A stretch of 64,000 bases of DNA from AG41 sp036522815 (GTDB lineage Bacteria > Gemmatimonadota > Gemmatimonadetes > Gemmatimonadales > GWC2-71-9): the NCBI GenBank assembly GCA_036522815.1, contig DATDFC010000102.1:1-64000 (forward strand). The letters are read 5' to 3'. This document shows, one piece after another, positions 34,240 through 42,573 of this stretch. How positions within the stretch are numbered: the stretch's first letter is position 1; each line of letters starts with the position of its first letter. Under the pieces are notes generated by a model. The model worked only from the letters and a program-made list of their open reading frames with translations. It did not search any database and was not told the DNA's origin. A program made the translations under genes and the position numbers.

Positions 34240-34691
34240 GGGCCGTTCTGGTCGCCCTGCTCGTGGCGCTGGCCGCGTGCGGGCGCGGCGCGCCCCCGGC
34301 CGACCCGCGCGCCGGCCTGCCCGAAGTGCGTCATGACGAGCACGTGTTCGCGGGCGGCGCCCCCCCCGCCCCCAAAGCGGTGCCGTGGCAGAATCCTTAC
34401 CGGCGCGACCAGCGGGCGGCTGCGGAAGGAGCGAAGATCTTCACGGCGATGAACTGCGACGGATGTCACGGCGGCGGGGGCGCCGGGTGGGTGGGACCGA
34501 GTCTGGCGGACGGACGGTGGCGGTTCGGCGGCGCGGACGGCGCGATCTTCCAGTCGATCTATTACGGCCGCCCGCACGGCATGCCTGCCTACGGCGGGCT
34601 GCTGCTCGCGCCCGACGCGGTGTGGAAGCTCGTCACCTATATCCAGTCGCTCGAGCCCCCGGCGGACCTGCCGACGGAGGCGTGGCGCTGA
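34236..34691 (+). CDS. Cytochrome c lipoprotein (electron acceptor of PQQ dehydrogenase)
   Basis: The 151-residue product is probably a lipoprotein (LLVALAACGRG). It has one heme-binding motif, Cys74-Asp-Gly-Cys77-His78, with Met116 (GRPHGMPAYG) as the likely sixth ligand, plus the class-I fold elements GAKIFTAMNCDGCHG, GPSLADGRW and VWKLVTYIQSLE. The ATG overlaps the DUF456 stop by 4 bp. In the XoxF systems the dehydrogenase passes electrons to a dedicated cytochrome c (XoxG), and this protein probably plays that part here. Its 3' end overlaps the convergent small gene at 34633. Confidence 0.85.
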   Translation: MRAVLVALLVALAACGRGAPPADPRAGLPEVRHDEHVFAGGAPPAPKAVPWQNPYRRDQRAAAEGAKIFTAMNCDGCHGGGGAGWVGPSLADGRWRFGGADGAIFQSIYYGRPHGMPAYGGLLLAPDAVWKLVTYIQSLEPPADLPTEAWR

Positions 34692-34884
34692 GGGAGGTCC
34701 ACAGCGCCACGCTCGTCACCAGGACATTGGCGACGATCACCGGCCACGCGTGTATCGCCACGCCGTACGACGCCCAAACGAGCGCGGCCATTCCCTGGAC
34801 CCGGCGCAGCGTGACCGGCTGCTTGGTGAAGTACGACACCAAGAACACCGCGGTCGCAAGCCAGCCGAGCCAGTCGTAGCTCAT
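34633..34884 (-). CDS. Small membrane protein, 83 residues
   Basis: The ATG at 34884 (preceded by a purine-rich stretch with GGGGAG) starts MSYDWLGWLATAVFLVSYFT, followed by ALVWASYGVAIHAWPVIVAN and VLVTSVALWTSL. The three hydrophobic segments and size resemble small YgjV- or SemiSWEET-like membrane proteins, though I cannot assign it. The last 20 codons overlap the cytochrome c gene antisense by 59 bp, so the true 3' end may be questioned. Confidence 0.5.
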   Translation of the reverse strand: MSYDWLGWLATAVFLVSYFTKQPVTLRRVQGMAALVWASYGVAIHAWPVIVANVLVTSVALWTSLSATPPSAGPPGARATGYR

Positions 34885-34904
34885 CTCCCCCCCTCCCTCC
34901 CCAG

Positions 34905-35705
34905 TCAGGCGACGAGTGGTGGCGCGGAATCGGTCTCGCGGATCGTCAACAGGTCGGTCTGGACCTTGTCCCACTCCTGGAGCACCAGCCCGTGGGACTC
35001 GAACAGCGCGTGAATGCCCCGCTCGTCCATCCGGACGATTTCTTCCAGGATCGGCACCAGCACGCTCACCGCGTCATCGGAGAGCACCGAGCGCTTCGCG
35101 ATCTGCGCGAGGTACTTGTTCTCGGACACTGCAATAGTGAGGCCGTTGAGCCGGTTGACATGCAGCATCACGTGAATGTCGGAGCCGCCGTCGCCGACGT
35201 AGATGACACGGTCGTGCCCCACGTGCAGCTTGGCACGCAATTCCTCGAGCAGCGCCATCTTCCCGTACCCGGCCGTGACCCGCTCGATACCCTGGATTTC
35301 TCCCGACGTGGGATCGTAGCGAAACCGCGTCCCGTAGATATGGTCTGCCGGGACGATGCCCTCGAGGGCGGATTGAATCACTTCCTGCGGAGCGGCGGAG
35401 ATCACGTAGAACGCGAACTCGTAGCCATCCAGCTCGCCGAGCAGGCGGGTCAGCAGGTGGAGGTTCTGCTTCAAGCGAATGCGCTTGCCTACCTCGACCA
35501 AGTGCTCCTGACGCACGCGGCGGTACTCCGGATCGTGCAGCAACAGATAGGCGAGCTCGGCCCCCTGCTGCACCAGATGAATCCGGGACAGTCCCTCGAT
35601 GCGCTCCTGGAATCCGGAGAGGCCGAGCAGGTCGCTCAAGACGATCCCCGAATCGTTGAAGCTGAGGGTCTGGTCGAAGTCGCTTGCCAACAGGTATCGC
35701 TTCAT
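34905..35705 (-). CDS. HAD-family phosphatase (phosphoserine phosphatase-like)
   Basis: The 266-residue protein has HAD motif I MKRYLLASDFDQTLSF (Asp9, Asp11), motif II YVISAAPQE, a lysine region (KMALLEELRAKL) and motif IV VIYVGDGGSDIHVM, with a helical cap between motifs I and II. It resembles phosphoserine phosphatase or 2-hydroxy-3-keto-5-methylthiopentenyl-phosphatase-type hydrolases; the substrate is not decided by the sequence. A consensus promoter at 35897-35925 and an approximately 190-nt structured leader precede it, so regulation by the 5' leader is possible. Confidence 0.83.
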   Translation of the reverse strand: MKRYLLASDFDQTLSFNDSGIVLSDLLGLSGFQERIEGLSRIHLVQQGAELAYLLLHDPEYRRVRQEHLVEVGKRIRLKQNLHLLTRLLGELDGYEFAFYVISAAPQEVIQSALEGIVPADHIYGTRFRYDPTSGEIQGIERVTAGYGKMALLEELRAKLHVGHDRVIYVGDGGSDIHVMLHVNRLNGLTIAVSENKYLAQIAKRSVLSDDAVSVLVPILEEIVRMDERGIHALFESHGLVLQEWDKVQTDLLTIRETDSAPPLVA

Positions 35706-35742
35706 CGGTCGTGCCTCATAGTCGTTCAGGTCGCGGAAAATT

Positions 35743-35781
35743 CAACGCCCCCCGCCGGGACAGCTCCGGAGGGGGGCGTTG
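35743..35781 (-). promoter_or_regulatory. Candidate attenuator hairpin in the HAD leader
   Basis: On the transcribed strand CAACGCCCCCC pairs with GGGGGGCGTTG (11-bp stem, 35743-35753 with 35771-35781) around an inner CCGG/CCGG pair, followed by GAATTTTCCG. It lies between the promoter and the ATG at 35705. A second small hairpin, TGGCAC/GTGCCA, abuts it at 35780-35797. Confidence 0.5.
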
Positions 35782-35815
35782 GCACATCATCGTGCCACCC
35801 AGCGGGCCGGCTCGC

Positions 35816-35863
35816 TCAGGGACTCATCCAGCAGCAATTAGGCTTCAACACCGCGCGATCCAT
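35816..35863 (-). CDS. Possible 15-codon leader peptide
   Basis: An ATG at 35863 in the HAD leader opens a 15-codon frame, MDRAVLKPNCCWMSP, ending with TGA at 35816, just upstream of the hairpins. The upstream GAGGGCTGGAACCCGGT offers only a weak ribosome site. A short ORF followed by a terminator-like hairpin is the layout of transcription attenuation, but the codons are not strongly enriched for one amino acid. Low confidence. Confidence 0.25.
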   Translation of the reverse strand: MDRAVLKPNCCWMSP

Positions 35864-35896
35864 ACCGGGTTCCAGCCCTCGTGGGTTCTGATACGC

Positions 35897-35925
35897 ACTC
35901 TAGACACAACCGTAACCGGTGTCAA
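35897..35925 (-). promoter_or_regulatory. Consensus sigma-70 promoter for the HAD gene
   Basis: On the reverse strand TTGACA (35920-35925), a 17-bp spacer and TAGAGT (35897-35902) form a near-consensus promoter. Transcription would start about 185 bp before the HAD ATG. Confidence 0.65.
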
Positions 35926-35967
35926 CCCGCATGGGACCGACAACCGTGTGATGCGCGACACGATGGC

Positions 35968-38900
35968 TCACGGCTTGTTCCCGCCGGTGACAATGTCTCT
36001 GAGCGGCGCCTTGCGCAGCTCGGCGCCGAACGCCGGCAGCTCGCGCTCCATGAAGCCGGCGAAGCGCACGGACGCGTCGGCCAGGCGCTGCGTGAACAGC
36101 TCGAACACCGCCTGCTGCTGCGCCGTGGGCGCGAAGTCGGCCCCGCTCTCGGAGACGTCGGACTGCAGTGCCGCGAGCCGGCCGTAGAGCTGCATCGGGC
36201 CGCGGAACGCATCCTCGCGCGCGCCCGTCAGATGGACGTCGAACAGCACGCCCTCGACGGCGCCGGCGTGGCGGTCGAGCGAATCGGCGAGGCCGGCGAG
36301 CCGCTTGGCGCTCGAGTCACCGGTGAGGGCGGTGTCGCCCCGCAACTGACCGGTCAAATCCGCGAGCTGTTTCCGCACCCACTCGAGCCGGTTGATCATG
36401 CGCGCCACGCTGTCCTGCGCGCTGCGGATCGCGAGCGCCAGCCGGGTCTGCGCCACGACGTCGGTGTCGCTCGCCGTCGTGTTCGGGTCCTTGAGCACCG
36501 TGAGCGTCTGCGTGAGCGTGGTCCGGGTGGCTGCGCTGTCCCCCACGGTGACCCGCACGGTGTAGCTGCCCGGCGGCACGAGCGGACCCCGCAGCGATAG
36601 GTCCAGGTCCCAGCTCACGAGGGGCCGGGTGCCGTCGGCGCCGACGCGCACCCACGCCTTGCCGGGCGGTGGCGTCCGCAGCTTGGGTGTGGCGGGTGAC
36701 GTGTAACGCAGGTTCCACCAGACACGATTCAACCCCGGCTTGCGCTCTCCCTCGAGCACCCGCACCGTGTCGCCGCCCGATCCGAGAATGACGATCTTGG
36801 CGGGACGCAGACGGTGCGCGCTGTCGGCCGCGGTCGCGGTGTCGGCGAGCCCCGCGGGCAGGTAGTAGGTCAGGCCCGCCCCGTCGGGTACGCTGTCCAC
36901 CTGGACGGCGCTGTTGGGCGCGCTGATGATGCCCTGCTGCGCGCGGAAGCGATACGCGGGGCGTGGTTTGAACATTATGGCCCCGCCCGCAAGGGCGGGG
37001 AAACCAGGGTCCTCCAGCGGCGAGATGTCGTCCAGGATCCAGATGCCTCGCCCGTAGGTCGAGACCACCAGGTCGTGGAAGTGCGGCTGCACCGTGATCC
37101 ACGAGATCGGCGCGTGCGGCAGGTTGGTCTGAAGCGGGAGCCACCGAGCCCCGTCGTCCAACGTCACGTACACGCCGCTCTCGGTGCCCGCGAACAGCAG
37201 GCCCCGGCGCACGGGGTCTTCCGTCACCACGTGTACGAACGCCAGGGACGAGCGCGGCAGGCCGTCGGAGATCTTCTTCCAGCTCTTGCCGAAGTCCGTC
37301 GTCTTGAAGATGTAGGGATCGAGGTCGTCGAGCTCGTGCAGGTCGACCGAGAGGTACGCCGTCCCGGCGTCGAAGTGCGACGGCTCGATGTTGGAGATCT
37401 TCCCCCAGGGCGGAAGCTTGGGGATTCCCCCGGTCACGTCATTCCAGGTCGCGCCGCCATCGCGGGTGACGTGCACCACGCCGTCGTTCGAGCCCGCCCA
37501 GATCACGCCGGCGCCCCCCTGCGCCGGTGACTCGGCGAGCGCGAACAGCGTGGCGCCGTCGAACGTCATGAGGTTGTCGGTGGTAACGCCCCCCGAGCTG
37601 CGCTGGTGGGTCGTGTCGTTCCGCGTGAGGTCCGGGCTCACCACCTTCCAGCTCGCGCCGCCGTCGGTGGTGAGGTGCACGTACTGGCTGCCCGCGAACA
37701 CCTTCCGATGGTCGTGCGGCGAGATCATGATCGGGAACGTCCAGTTCCAGCGATACTTCAAGTCGGCGGGCCGCCAGCCGTAGCCCGCCTCGGGCCAGAC
37801 GCGCACGTTGCGCGCGTGGTTGCTGCGCGCGTCGTACACCTCGAGGCCACCGTCGTAGCACCCCGACCAGACCGTGACGTTGTCCACCGTGTCGGGGATC
37901 CCGAAGCCGCTTTCGCAGCCGCCGATGTGTCGCCAGTCGCCCTCGCTGATCCCGTCCCCCAGGCCGCGGCTCGGCATGCGATACGACGTCCCGTCCTGGC
38001 GGTTCCCGTACACGTTGTACGGGACGCGCGTGTCGGCATAGACGTGGTACATCTGGGCGATGGGGAGCACCACGCGCTGGAACGATCGCCCGCGGTTGAG
38101 CGTGATGCTGGCGCCGCCGTCGTGCGCCACCATGAAGCGGTCGGGGTTCACGGGATCGATCCAGATGTCGTGGTTGTCGCCTCCTCCCTGATAGCCCGAG
38201 CGGGCGAGGGTGCGGCCCCCGTCGCGCGACATGCTGAACCGCACCGACACGAAGTACAACCGCTCCTCGTCGTCCGGCGCCACCGCGAAGCGCACGTAGT
38301 AGGGCGCGCGCTCGGCCATGGAGTGGTCCCGGCTCACGACGTGCCAGGTCACGCCGCGGTCGTCGCTGCGGTACAGCGTCGGGTCCTGATCCTCGATCAG
38401 CGCGTACACCGTGTTGGGATTGGACGGCGCGACCGCCACCGCGATCTTACCGACCACGTGCTGGGCCTCCGGGAGCCCGTGTCCCGCCAGCCGCTTCCAG
38501 GTCACTCCCCCGTCGCGCGACACCCACAGCCCGCTCCCGGGCCCGCCGCTCTGCAGGTGCCAGGTCTTCACTTCGAATTGCCACATACCGGCGAATAGCG
38601 TATTCGGGTCTCCCGGATCGATCGCCAGGTCGGAGCACCCCGTGTTCGTGTCGACGAACAGCACGCGGGTCCACGTCTTGCCGCCGTCGGTGGTGCGGTA
38701 CACGCCGCGGTCCTGGGCCGGCCCGTACGCCCGTCCCAGCGCGCACACCAGCACCACATCGGGGTTCGCGGGATGGATCACGATGCGCGCGATGCGTCCC
38801 GTGCCGTCGAGCCCCTGGTGTTGCCAGCTGCGGCCCGCGTCGGTCGAGCGGTACACGCCGTTACCGAGCGCGGTCGTCGAGCGGATGAAGAAGGTCTCGC

Positions 38901-39234
38901 CGGTGCCGGCCCAGAGGACGTTGTGGGCCGACGGCGCCAGCGCCAGCGCGCCGATCGCCTGCGCCGGCTGGCTGTCGAACACCGCGCGCCAGTGCACGCC
39001 ACCGTCCTCGGTCTTCCAGATGCCCCCCGACGCGGCCCCCACGTAGGCCACCAGCGGATTGCCGGGCTCCCCGGTCGCGGCCACGGCGCGGTTGCCCTCG
39101 GGGCCGACGAAGCGGTACCGCAGGCGCGTCCACAGTGTGGTGTCGGGTTGCTGCGTGGCGACCGCAGCGGCCAGGGCGTACAACGCGATGAGCGGCATAG
39201 CGACGCAGCCTCGGTGCAGGGGGAGGGATAGCAT
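35968..39234 (-). CDS. Sortilin/VPS10-like BNR-repeat exported protein
   Basis: The 1,088-residue product begins with a signal peptide (AMPLIALYALAAAVATQQ) and a long series of BNR/Asp-box repeats, for example GGIWKTEDGGVHW, GVYRSTDAGRSW, GVYRTTDGGKTW, GLWVSRDGGVTW, TLYRSDDRGVTW, VVHVTRDGGATW and YIFKTTDFGKSW. These build sortilin- or sialidase-like propellers. The conserved closing segment VSTYGRGIWILDDISPLE is followed by a C-terminal region with an immunoglobulin-like domain (WDLDLSLRGPLVPPGSYTVR) and helices (RSAQDSVARMINRLEWVRKQ). Members are abundant in Gemmatimonadota and Acidobacteria and are annotated as glycosyl hydrolase or sortilin-like; the true activity is not known. A palindrome at 36981-37000 encodes a Gly/Ala/Pro-rich insert after the closing segment. 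Confidence 0.85.
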   Translation of the reverse strand: MLSLPLHRGCVAMPLIALYALAAAVATQQPDTTLWTRLRYRFVGPEGNRAVAATGEPGNPLVAYVGAASGGIWKTEDGGVHWRAVFDSQPAQAIGALALAPSAHNVLWAGTGETFFIRSTTALGNGVYRSTDAGRSWQHQGLDGTGRIARIVIHPANPDVVLVCALGRAYGPAQDRGVYRTTDGGKTWTRVLFVDTNTGCSDLAIDPGDPNTLFAGMWQFEVKTWHLQSGGPGSGLWVSRDGGVTWKRLAGHGLPEAQHVVGKIAVAVAPSNPNTVYALIEDQDPTLYRSDDRGVTWHVVSRDHSMAERAPYYVRFAVAPDDEERLYFVSVRFSMSRDGGRTLARSGYQGGGDNHDIWIDPVNPDRFMVAHDGGASITLNRGRSFQRVVLPIAQMYHVYADTRVPYNVYGNRQDGTSYRMPSRGLGDGISEGDWRHIGGCESGFGIPDTVDNVTVWSGCYDGGLEVYDARSNHARNVRVWPEAGYGWRPADLKYRWNWTFPIMISPHDHRKVFAGSQYVHLTTDGGASWKVVSPDLTRNDTTHQRSSGGVTTDNLMTFDGATLFALAESPAQGGAGVIWAGSNDGVVHVTRDGGATWNDVTGGIPKLPPWGKISNIEPSHFDAGTAYLSVDLHELDDLDPYIFKTTDFGKSWKKISDGLPRSSLAFVHVVTEDPVRRGLLFAGTESGVYVTLDDGARWLPLQTNLPHAPISWITVQPHFHDLVVSTYGRGIWILDDISPLEDPGFPALAGGAIMFKPRPAYRFRAQQGIISAPNSAVQVDSVPDGAGLTYYLPAGLADTATAADSAHRLRPAKIVILGSGGDTVRVLEGERKPGLNRVWWNLRYTSPATPKLRTPPPGKAWVRVGADGTRPLVSWDLDLSLRGPLVPPGSYTVRVTVGDSAATRTTLTQTLTVLKDPNTTASDTDVVAQTRLALAIRSAQDSVARMINRLEWVRKQLADLTGQLRGDTALTGDSSAKRLAGLADSLDRHAGAVEGVLFDVHLTGAREDAFRGPMQLYGRLAALQSDVSESGADFAPTAQQQAVFELFTQRLADASVRFAGFMERELPAFGAELRKAPLRDIVTGGNKP
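36981..37000. repeat. In-frame palindromic element with GCAA loop in the BNR gene
   Basis: CCCCGCCC (36981-36988) and GGGCGGGG (36993-37000) pair around GCAA. It is read through on the reverse strand as GFPALAGGAIM. The loop and arm composition match the palindrome after nadC at 6167-6189. Confidence 0.75.
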
Positions 39235-39357
39235 GGCGCCGGCGCTGCACCCGCGCCAGGTTCTCTACGGCAACAGTCGCGGCGGAACCCGGCCGGGGTG
39301 GGGTGTGTTTTTCACCATGTTCTCCCGCGTCGTCCGCCGCCACCCTGAGAGGCTCGC

Positions 39358-42300
39358 ATGTGGATCGTTCGACTGGCTCTGCGCCGGCCGTACACGATTG
39401 CGGTGATGGCCCTGCTCATCCTCGTGCTGGGCACGTTGTCCCTCACGCGCATGATCGTGGACATCTTCCCCGCCATCGACATCCCGGTCGTCGCCGTCGT
39501 GTGGAACTACCCGGGGCTCTCGGCCGAGGAGATGGAGCGGCGGGTGGTGATCATCAGCGAGCGCGGCTTCTCGACCACGGTCAACGGGATCGAGCGCATC
39601 GAGTCCCAGTCGATCCCCGGGATCGGGTTGCTGAAGATCTACTTCCAGCCCGGGACGGACATCGGCGGCGCCATCGCGCAGATCGGGGCGCTTTCGAGCA
39701 CTATCCTGCGCATCGCGCCGCCGGGGATGCAGCCGCCCACGCTGGTCCAGTTCAACGCGTCCAACGTGCCGGTGGCGCAGCTCACCGCCTCGAGCGCCAC
39801 GCTCCCCGAGGACCGCATCTTCGACTATGGACTGAACTTCATCCGGGTCCGCCTGTTCACCATCCCGGGGCTCTCGACGCCGGCGCCGTTCGGCGGCCGG
39901 CAGCGTCAGGTCTCGATCGACATCGACCCACAGGCCCTGGCGGCGAAGGGGCTGTCGCCGGCCGACGTGGTCGGCGCGCTGCAGGTATCGAACGTGATCG
40001 TCCCGGCCGGCACGGCGCGCATCGGCTCCACGGAGTACAACGTGGCCTTGAACTCGAGCCCGTCCGTGGTGGCGGAGTTCGAGCGGATCCCGCTCAAGGT
40101 GGTGAACGGGGCACCGGTGCTGCTGGGAGACGTGGCGCGCGTGTCCGACAGCTACGCCCCCCAGTCCAACATCGTGCGGGTGAACGGCAAGCGCGCGACC
40201 TATCTCGCGATCCTCAAGCACGCCGACGCGTCCACGCTCGCGGTGGTCGAAGCGACCCGCCGGGCTATCCCCTCGATTCAGGCGGTGGCCCCGGAAGGGC
40301 TCGACCTGAAGATCGATTTCGACCAGTCGCTGTTCGTACGGGCGGCGATCTCGGGCGTGGTGCGCGAGGCGATCCTCGCCTCGGTGCTCGTCTCGTTGAT
40401 GATCTTCGCGTTCCTGGGGAGCTGGCGCAGCGTGGTCATCGTGTCCACGTCGATCCCGCTCGCCATCTTCACGGCGTTCCTGGGGCTCAAGTTCACGAAC
40501 CAGACGATCAACATCATGACGCTGGGCGGACTGGCGCTCGCGATCGGGATGCTGGTGGACGACGCCACCGTGGCGATCGAGAACATCCATCGCAACCGGG
40601 CGCTGGGGAAGCCGCTCACGGTCGCCGTGCTGGACGGTGCCCGGCAGGTGGCCGTGCCGGCGATCGTGGCCACGCTGGCGATCTGTATCGTGTTTTTCCC
40701 GGTCGCGCTGCTGTACGGACCGGCCAGATACCTGTTCACGCCGCTCGCGCTCGCCGTGGTGTTCGCGATGCTCGCGTCGTACGTGCTGTCGCGGACGCTG
40801 GTGCCGCTCCTGGCCCGGCTGCTGATGCCGGGTGAAGAGCATGCGGCCGCAACGCCCTCCGCTCTGCAGCGGCAGCGGGACGAGATCTGGGAGCGGTTCC
40901 AGGCCGGGTACGGCCGGGCGCTCGAGACGGTGCTCGCCCACCGCCGCTTCACACTGGTGACGGCGCTGGTGCTGGCGGTCAGCGGCGTGGCGTTGCTCAC
41001 GGTCGTGGGCACCGACTTCTTCCCCGCCGTCGACGCCGGTCTCATGAAGCTGCACTTCCGGGCCCCCGCCGGGACCCGCATCGAGGAGACCGAGCGGCTG
41101 GTGGAGCAGGTGGAGCGTCGCATCCGCGAGACGATCCCGGCGGGCGAGCTCGAGACCGTCAACGACATGATCGGGGTGCCGCTCTTCTATAACCTGGCAT
41201 TCGTCCCCACCGACAACATCGGGGCCATGGACGCGGAAGTGCTGATCGCGCTCAAGCCGGGGCATCGTCCGACGGAGCGCTACATGCGGGCGTTGCGGGC
41301 GACGCTGCCGGCGGATTTCCCGGGCTCGAGCTTCTACTTCCAGCCGGCGGACATCGTGAGCCAGGTACTGAACTTCGGCGTGTCCGCACCGGTGGACGTG
41401 CAAATCGAGGGGGCCAACCTCGCCCGCTCCTACGAAGTCGCGCGGCGGCTGCGCGACGCGATCCGTACCGTGCCGGGCGCGGTGGACGTACACGTGCCGC
41501 AGGTGCTCGACTATCCCGCGCTCAAGGTGCAGGTGGATCGGGTGCGCGCCGCGCAGCTCGGTCTGACCCAGCGGGACGTGGCGAACAGCATGCTCATCTC
41601 CCTCTCCTCGAGCGGGCTGATCGCGCCCTCGTTCTTCCTGAACCCGGCGAACAACGTGAACTACACGGTGGCGGTACAGACGCCGATCGCCCGGCTGGCC
41701 TCGGTGCCGAGTCTGCTCGCCACGCCGCTCACGCCCGCATCCGGCGTTCGGCCGGCCGATCCCAGCGGCGCGCCGTCGCTCGCCGAGCCGCCCGAGGCGC
41801 CCGCCGTGATGCTCGGCAACGTGGCGAGCGTGTCTCCCGGCGCCGCGCCCGGCGTGGTGAACCATTACACGGTGCAACGAGTGCTCGACGTCGAGGCGGG
41901 AGTGGAGGGTCGGGACCTGGGCGGCGTGGTGCGCGACATCCGCTCGCGCATCGCCGCGCTCGGTGCCCTGCCACCCGGCATGCGCATCACGGTGCGAGGA
42001 CAGGGCGAGGTGATGGCGGCGTCGTTCCGGAGCCTGGGCCTGGGCCTGATCCTGGCGATCGTGCTGGTGTACTGCCTGATGGTGGTGTTGTTTCAATCCT
42101 GGCTCGATCCGTTCATCATCATGGCCGCCGTGCCGGGCGCCCTGGTGGGCATCCTCTGGATGCTCGCCCTCACCGGCACCACGCTGAACGTCGAATCGCT
42201 GATGGGCTCGATCATGGCGGTGGGGATCGCCGTGTCCAACTCGATTCTGCTCGTGAGCTTCGCCAACGACCGGCGGGTCGAGACGGGCGGCGATGCCCTC

Positions 42301-42573
42301 GCGGCCGCGCTCGAGGCCGGCAAGACCCGGCTGCGCCCCGTGCTGATGACCGCGCTGGCGATGATCATCGGGATGGTCCCCATGGCGGTGGGGCTGGGCG
42401 AGGGCGGGGAGCAGAACGCGCCGCTCGGCCGCGCGGTGATCGGCGGGCTGGTGCTGGCGACCGCGGCCACGCTGTTCGTGGTCCCCGTCCTGTATTCCTT
42501 GATCCGGACCGAACCGCCGACCAGCCACCTGCTGGACGAGCGGTTCCTGGCAGAAGAGAGAGGGGAAGCGTGA
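39358..42573 (+). CDS. RND efflux transporter, inner-membrane pump subunit
   Basis: The 1,071-residue protein has the AcrB/MexB/CzcA-like twelve-helix layout: N-terminal helix (LALRRPYTIAVMALLILVLG), first periplasmic loop, TM4 with proton-relay acids (GMLVDDATVAIENIHR), a second half-repeat starting LAHRRFTLVTALVLAVSGVA, and C-terminal helices MGSIMAVGIAVSNSILLVSF and GRAVIGGLVLATAATLFVVP. Proline-rich residues 795-815 (VRPADPSGAPSLAEPPEAPA) form an extra loop insertion in the second periplasmic domain. The substrate class (drug versus metal) is unclear. The stop overlaps the adaptor GTG by 4 bp, and the three genes from 39358 to 44950 form one operon. Confidence 0.93.
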   Translation: MWIVRLALRRPYTIAVMALLILVLGTLSLTRMIVDIFPAIDIPVVAVVWNYPGLSAEEMERRVVIISERGFSTTVNGIERIESQSIPGIGLLKIYFQPGTDIGGAIAQIGALSSTILRIAPPGMQPPTLVQFNASNVPVAQLTASSATLPEDRIFDYGLNFIRVRLFTIPGLSTPAPFGGRQRQVSIDIDPQALAAKGLSPADVVGALQVSNVIVPAGTARIGSTEYNVALNSSPSVVAEFERIPLKVVNGAPVLLGDVARVSDSYAPQSNIVRVNGKRATYLAILKHADASTLAVVEATRRAIPSIQAVAPEGLDLKIDFDQSLFVRAAISGVVREAILASVLVSLMIFAFLGSWRSVVIVSTSIPLAIFTAFLGLKFTNQTINIMTLGGLALAIGMLVDDATVAIENIHRNRALGKPLTVAVLDGARQVAVPAIVATLAICIVFFPVALLYGPARYLFTPLALAVVFAMLASYVLSRTLVPLLARLLMPGEEHAAATPSALQRQRDEIWERFQAGYGRALETVLAHRRFTLVTALVLAVSGVALLTVVGTDFFPAVDAGLMKLHFRAPAGTRIEETERLVEQVERRIRETIPAGELETVNDMIGVPLFYNLAFVPTDNIGAMDAEVLIALKPGHRPTERYMRALRATLPADFPGSSFYFQPADIVSQVLNFGVSAPVDVQIEGANLARSYEVARRLRDAIRTVPGAVDVHVPQVLDYPALKVQVDRVRAAQLGLTQRDVANSMLISLSSSGLIAPSFFLNPANNVNYTVAVQTPIARLASVPSLLATPLTPASGVRPADPSGAPSLAEPPEAPAVMLGNVASVSPGAAPGVVNHYTVQRVLDVEAGVEGRDLGGVVRDIRSRIAALGALPPGMRITVRGQGEVMAASFRSLGLGLILAIVLVYCLMVVLFQSWLDPFIIMAAVPGALVGILWMLALTGTTLNVESLMGSIMAVGIAVSNSILLVSFANDRRVETGGDALAAALEAGKTRLRPVLMTALAMIIGMVPMAVGLGEGGEQNAPLGRAVIGGLVLATAATLFVVPVLYSLIRTEPPTSHLLDERFLAEERGEA

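Noticed and set aside
35800..35850. Hammerhead-ribozyme-like CTGGATGAGTCC in the HAD leader
   Set aside because: The conserved CGAAAC core and the three-helix layout are absent.
39265..42528. A 1,087-codon open frame antisense to the RND pump
   Set aside because: High GC keeps antisense frames open. Its composition is dominated by Arg, His, Gly and Asp with no domain, while the forward frame has full RND motifs.
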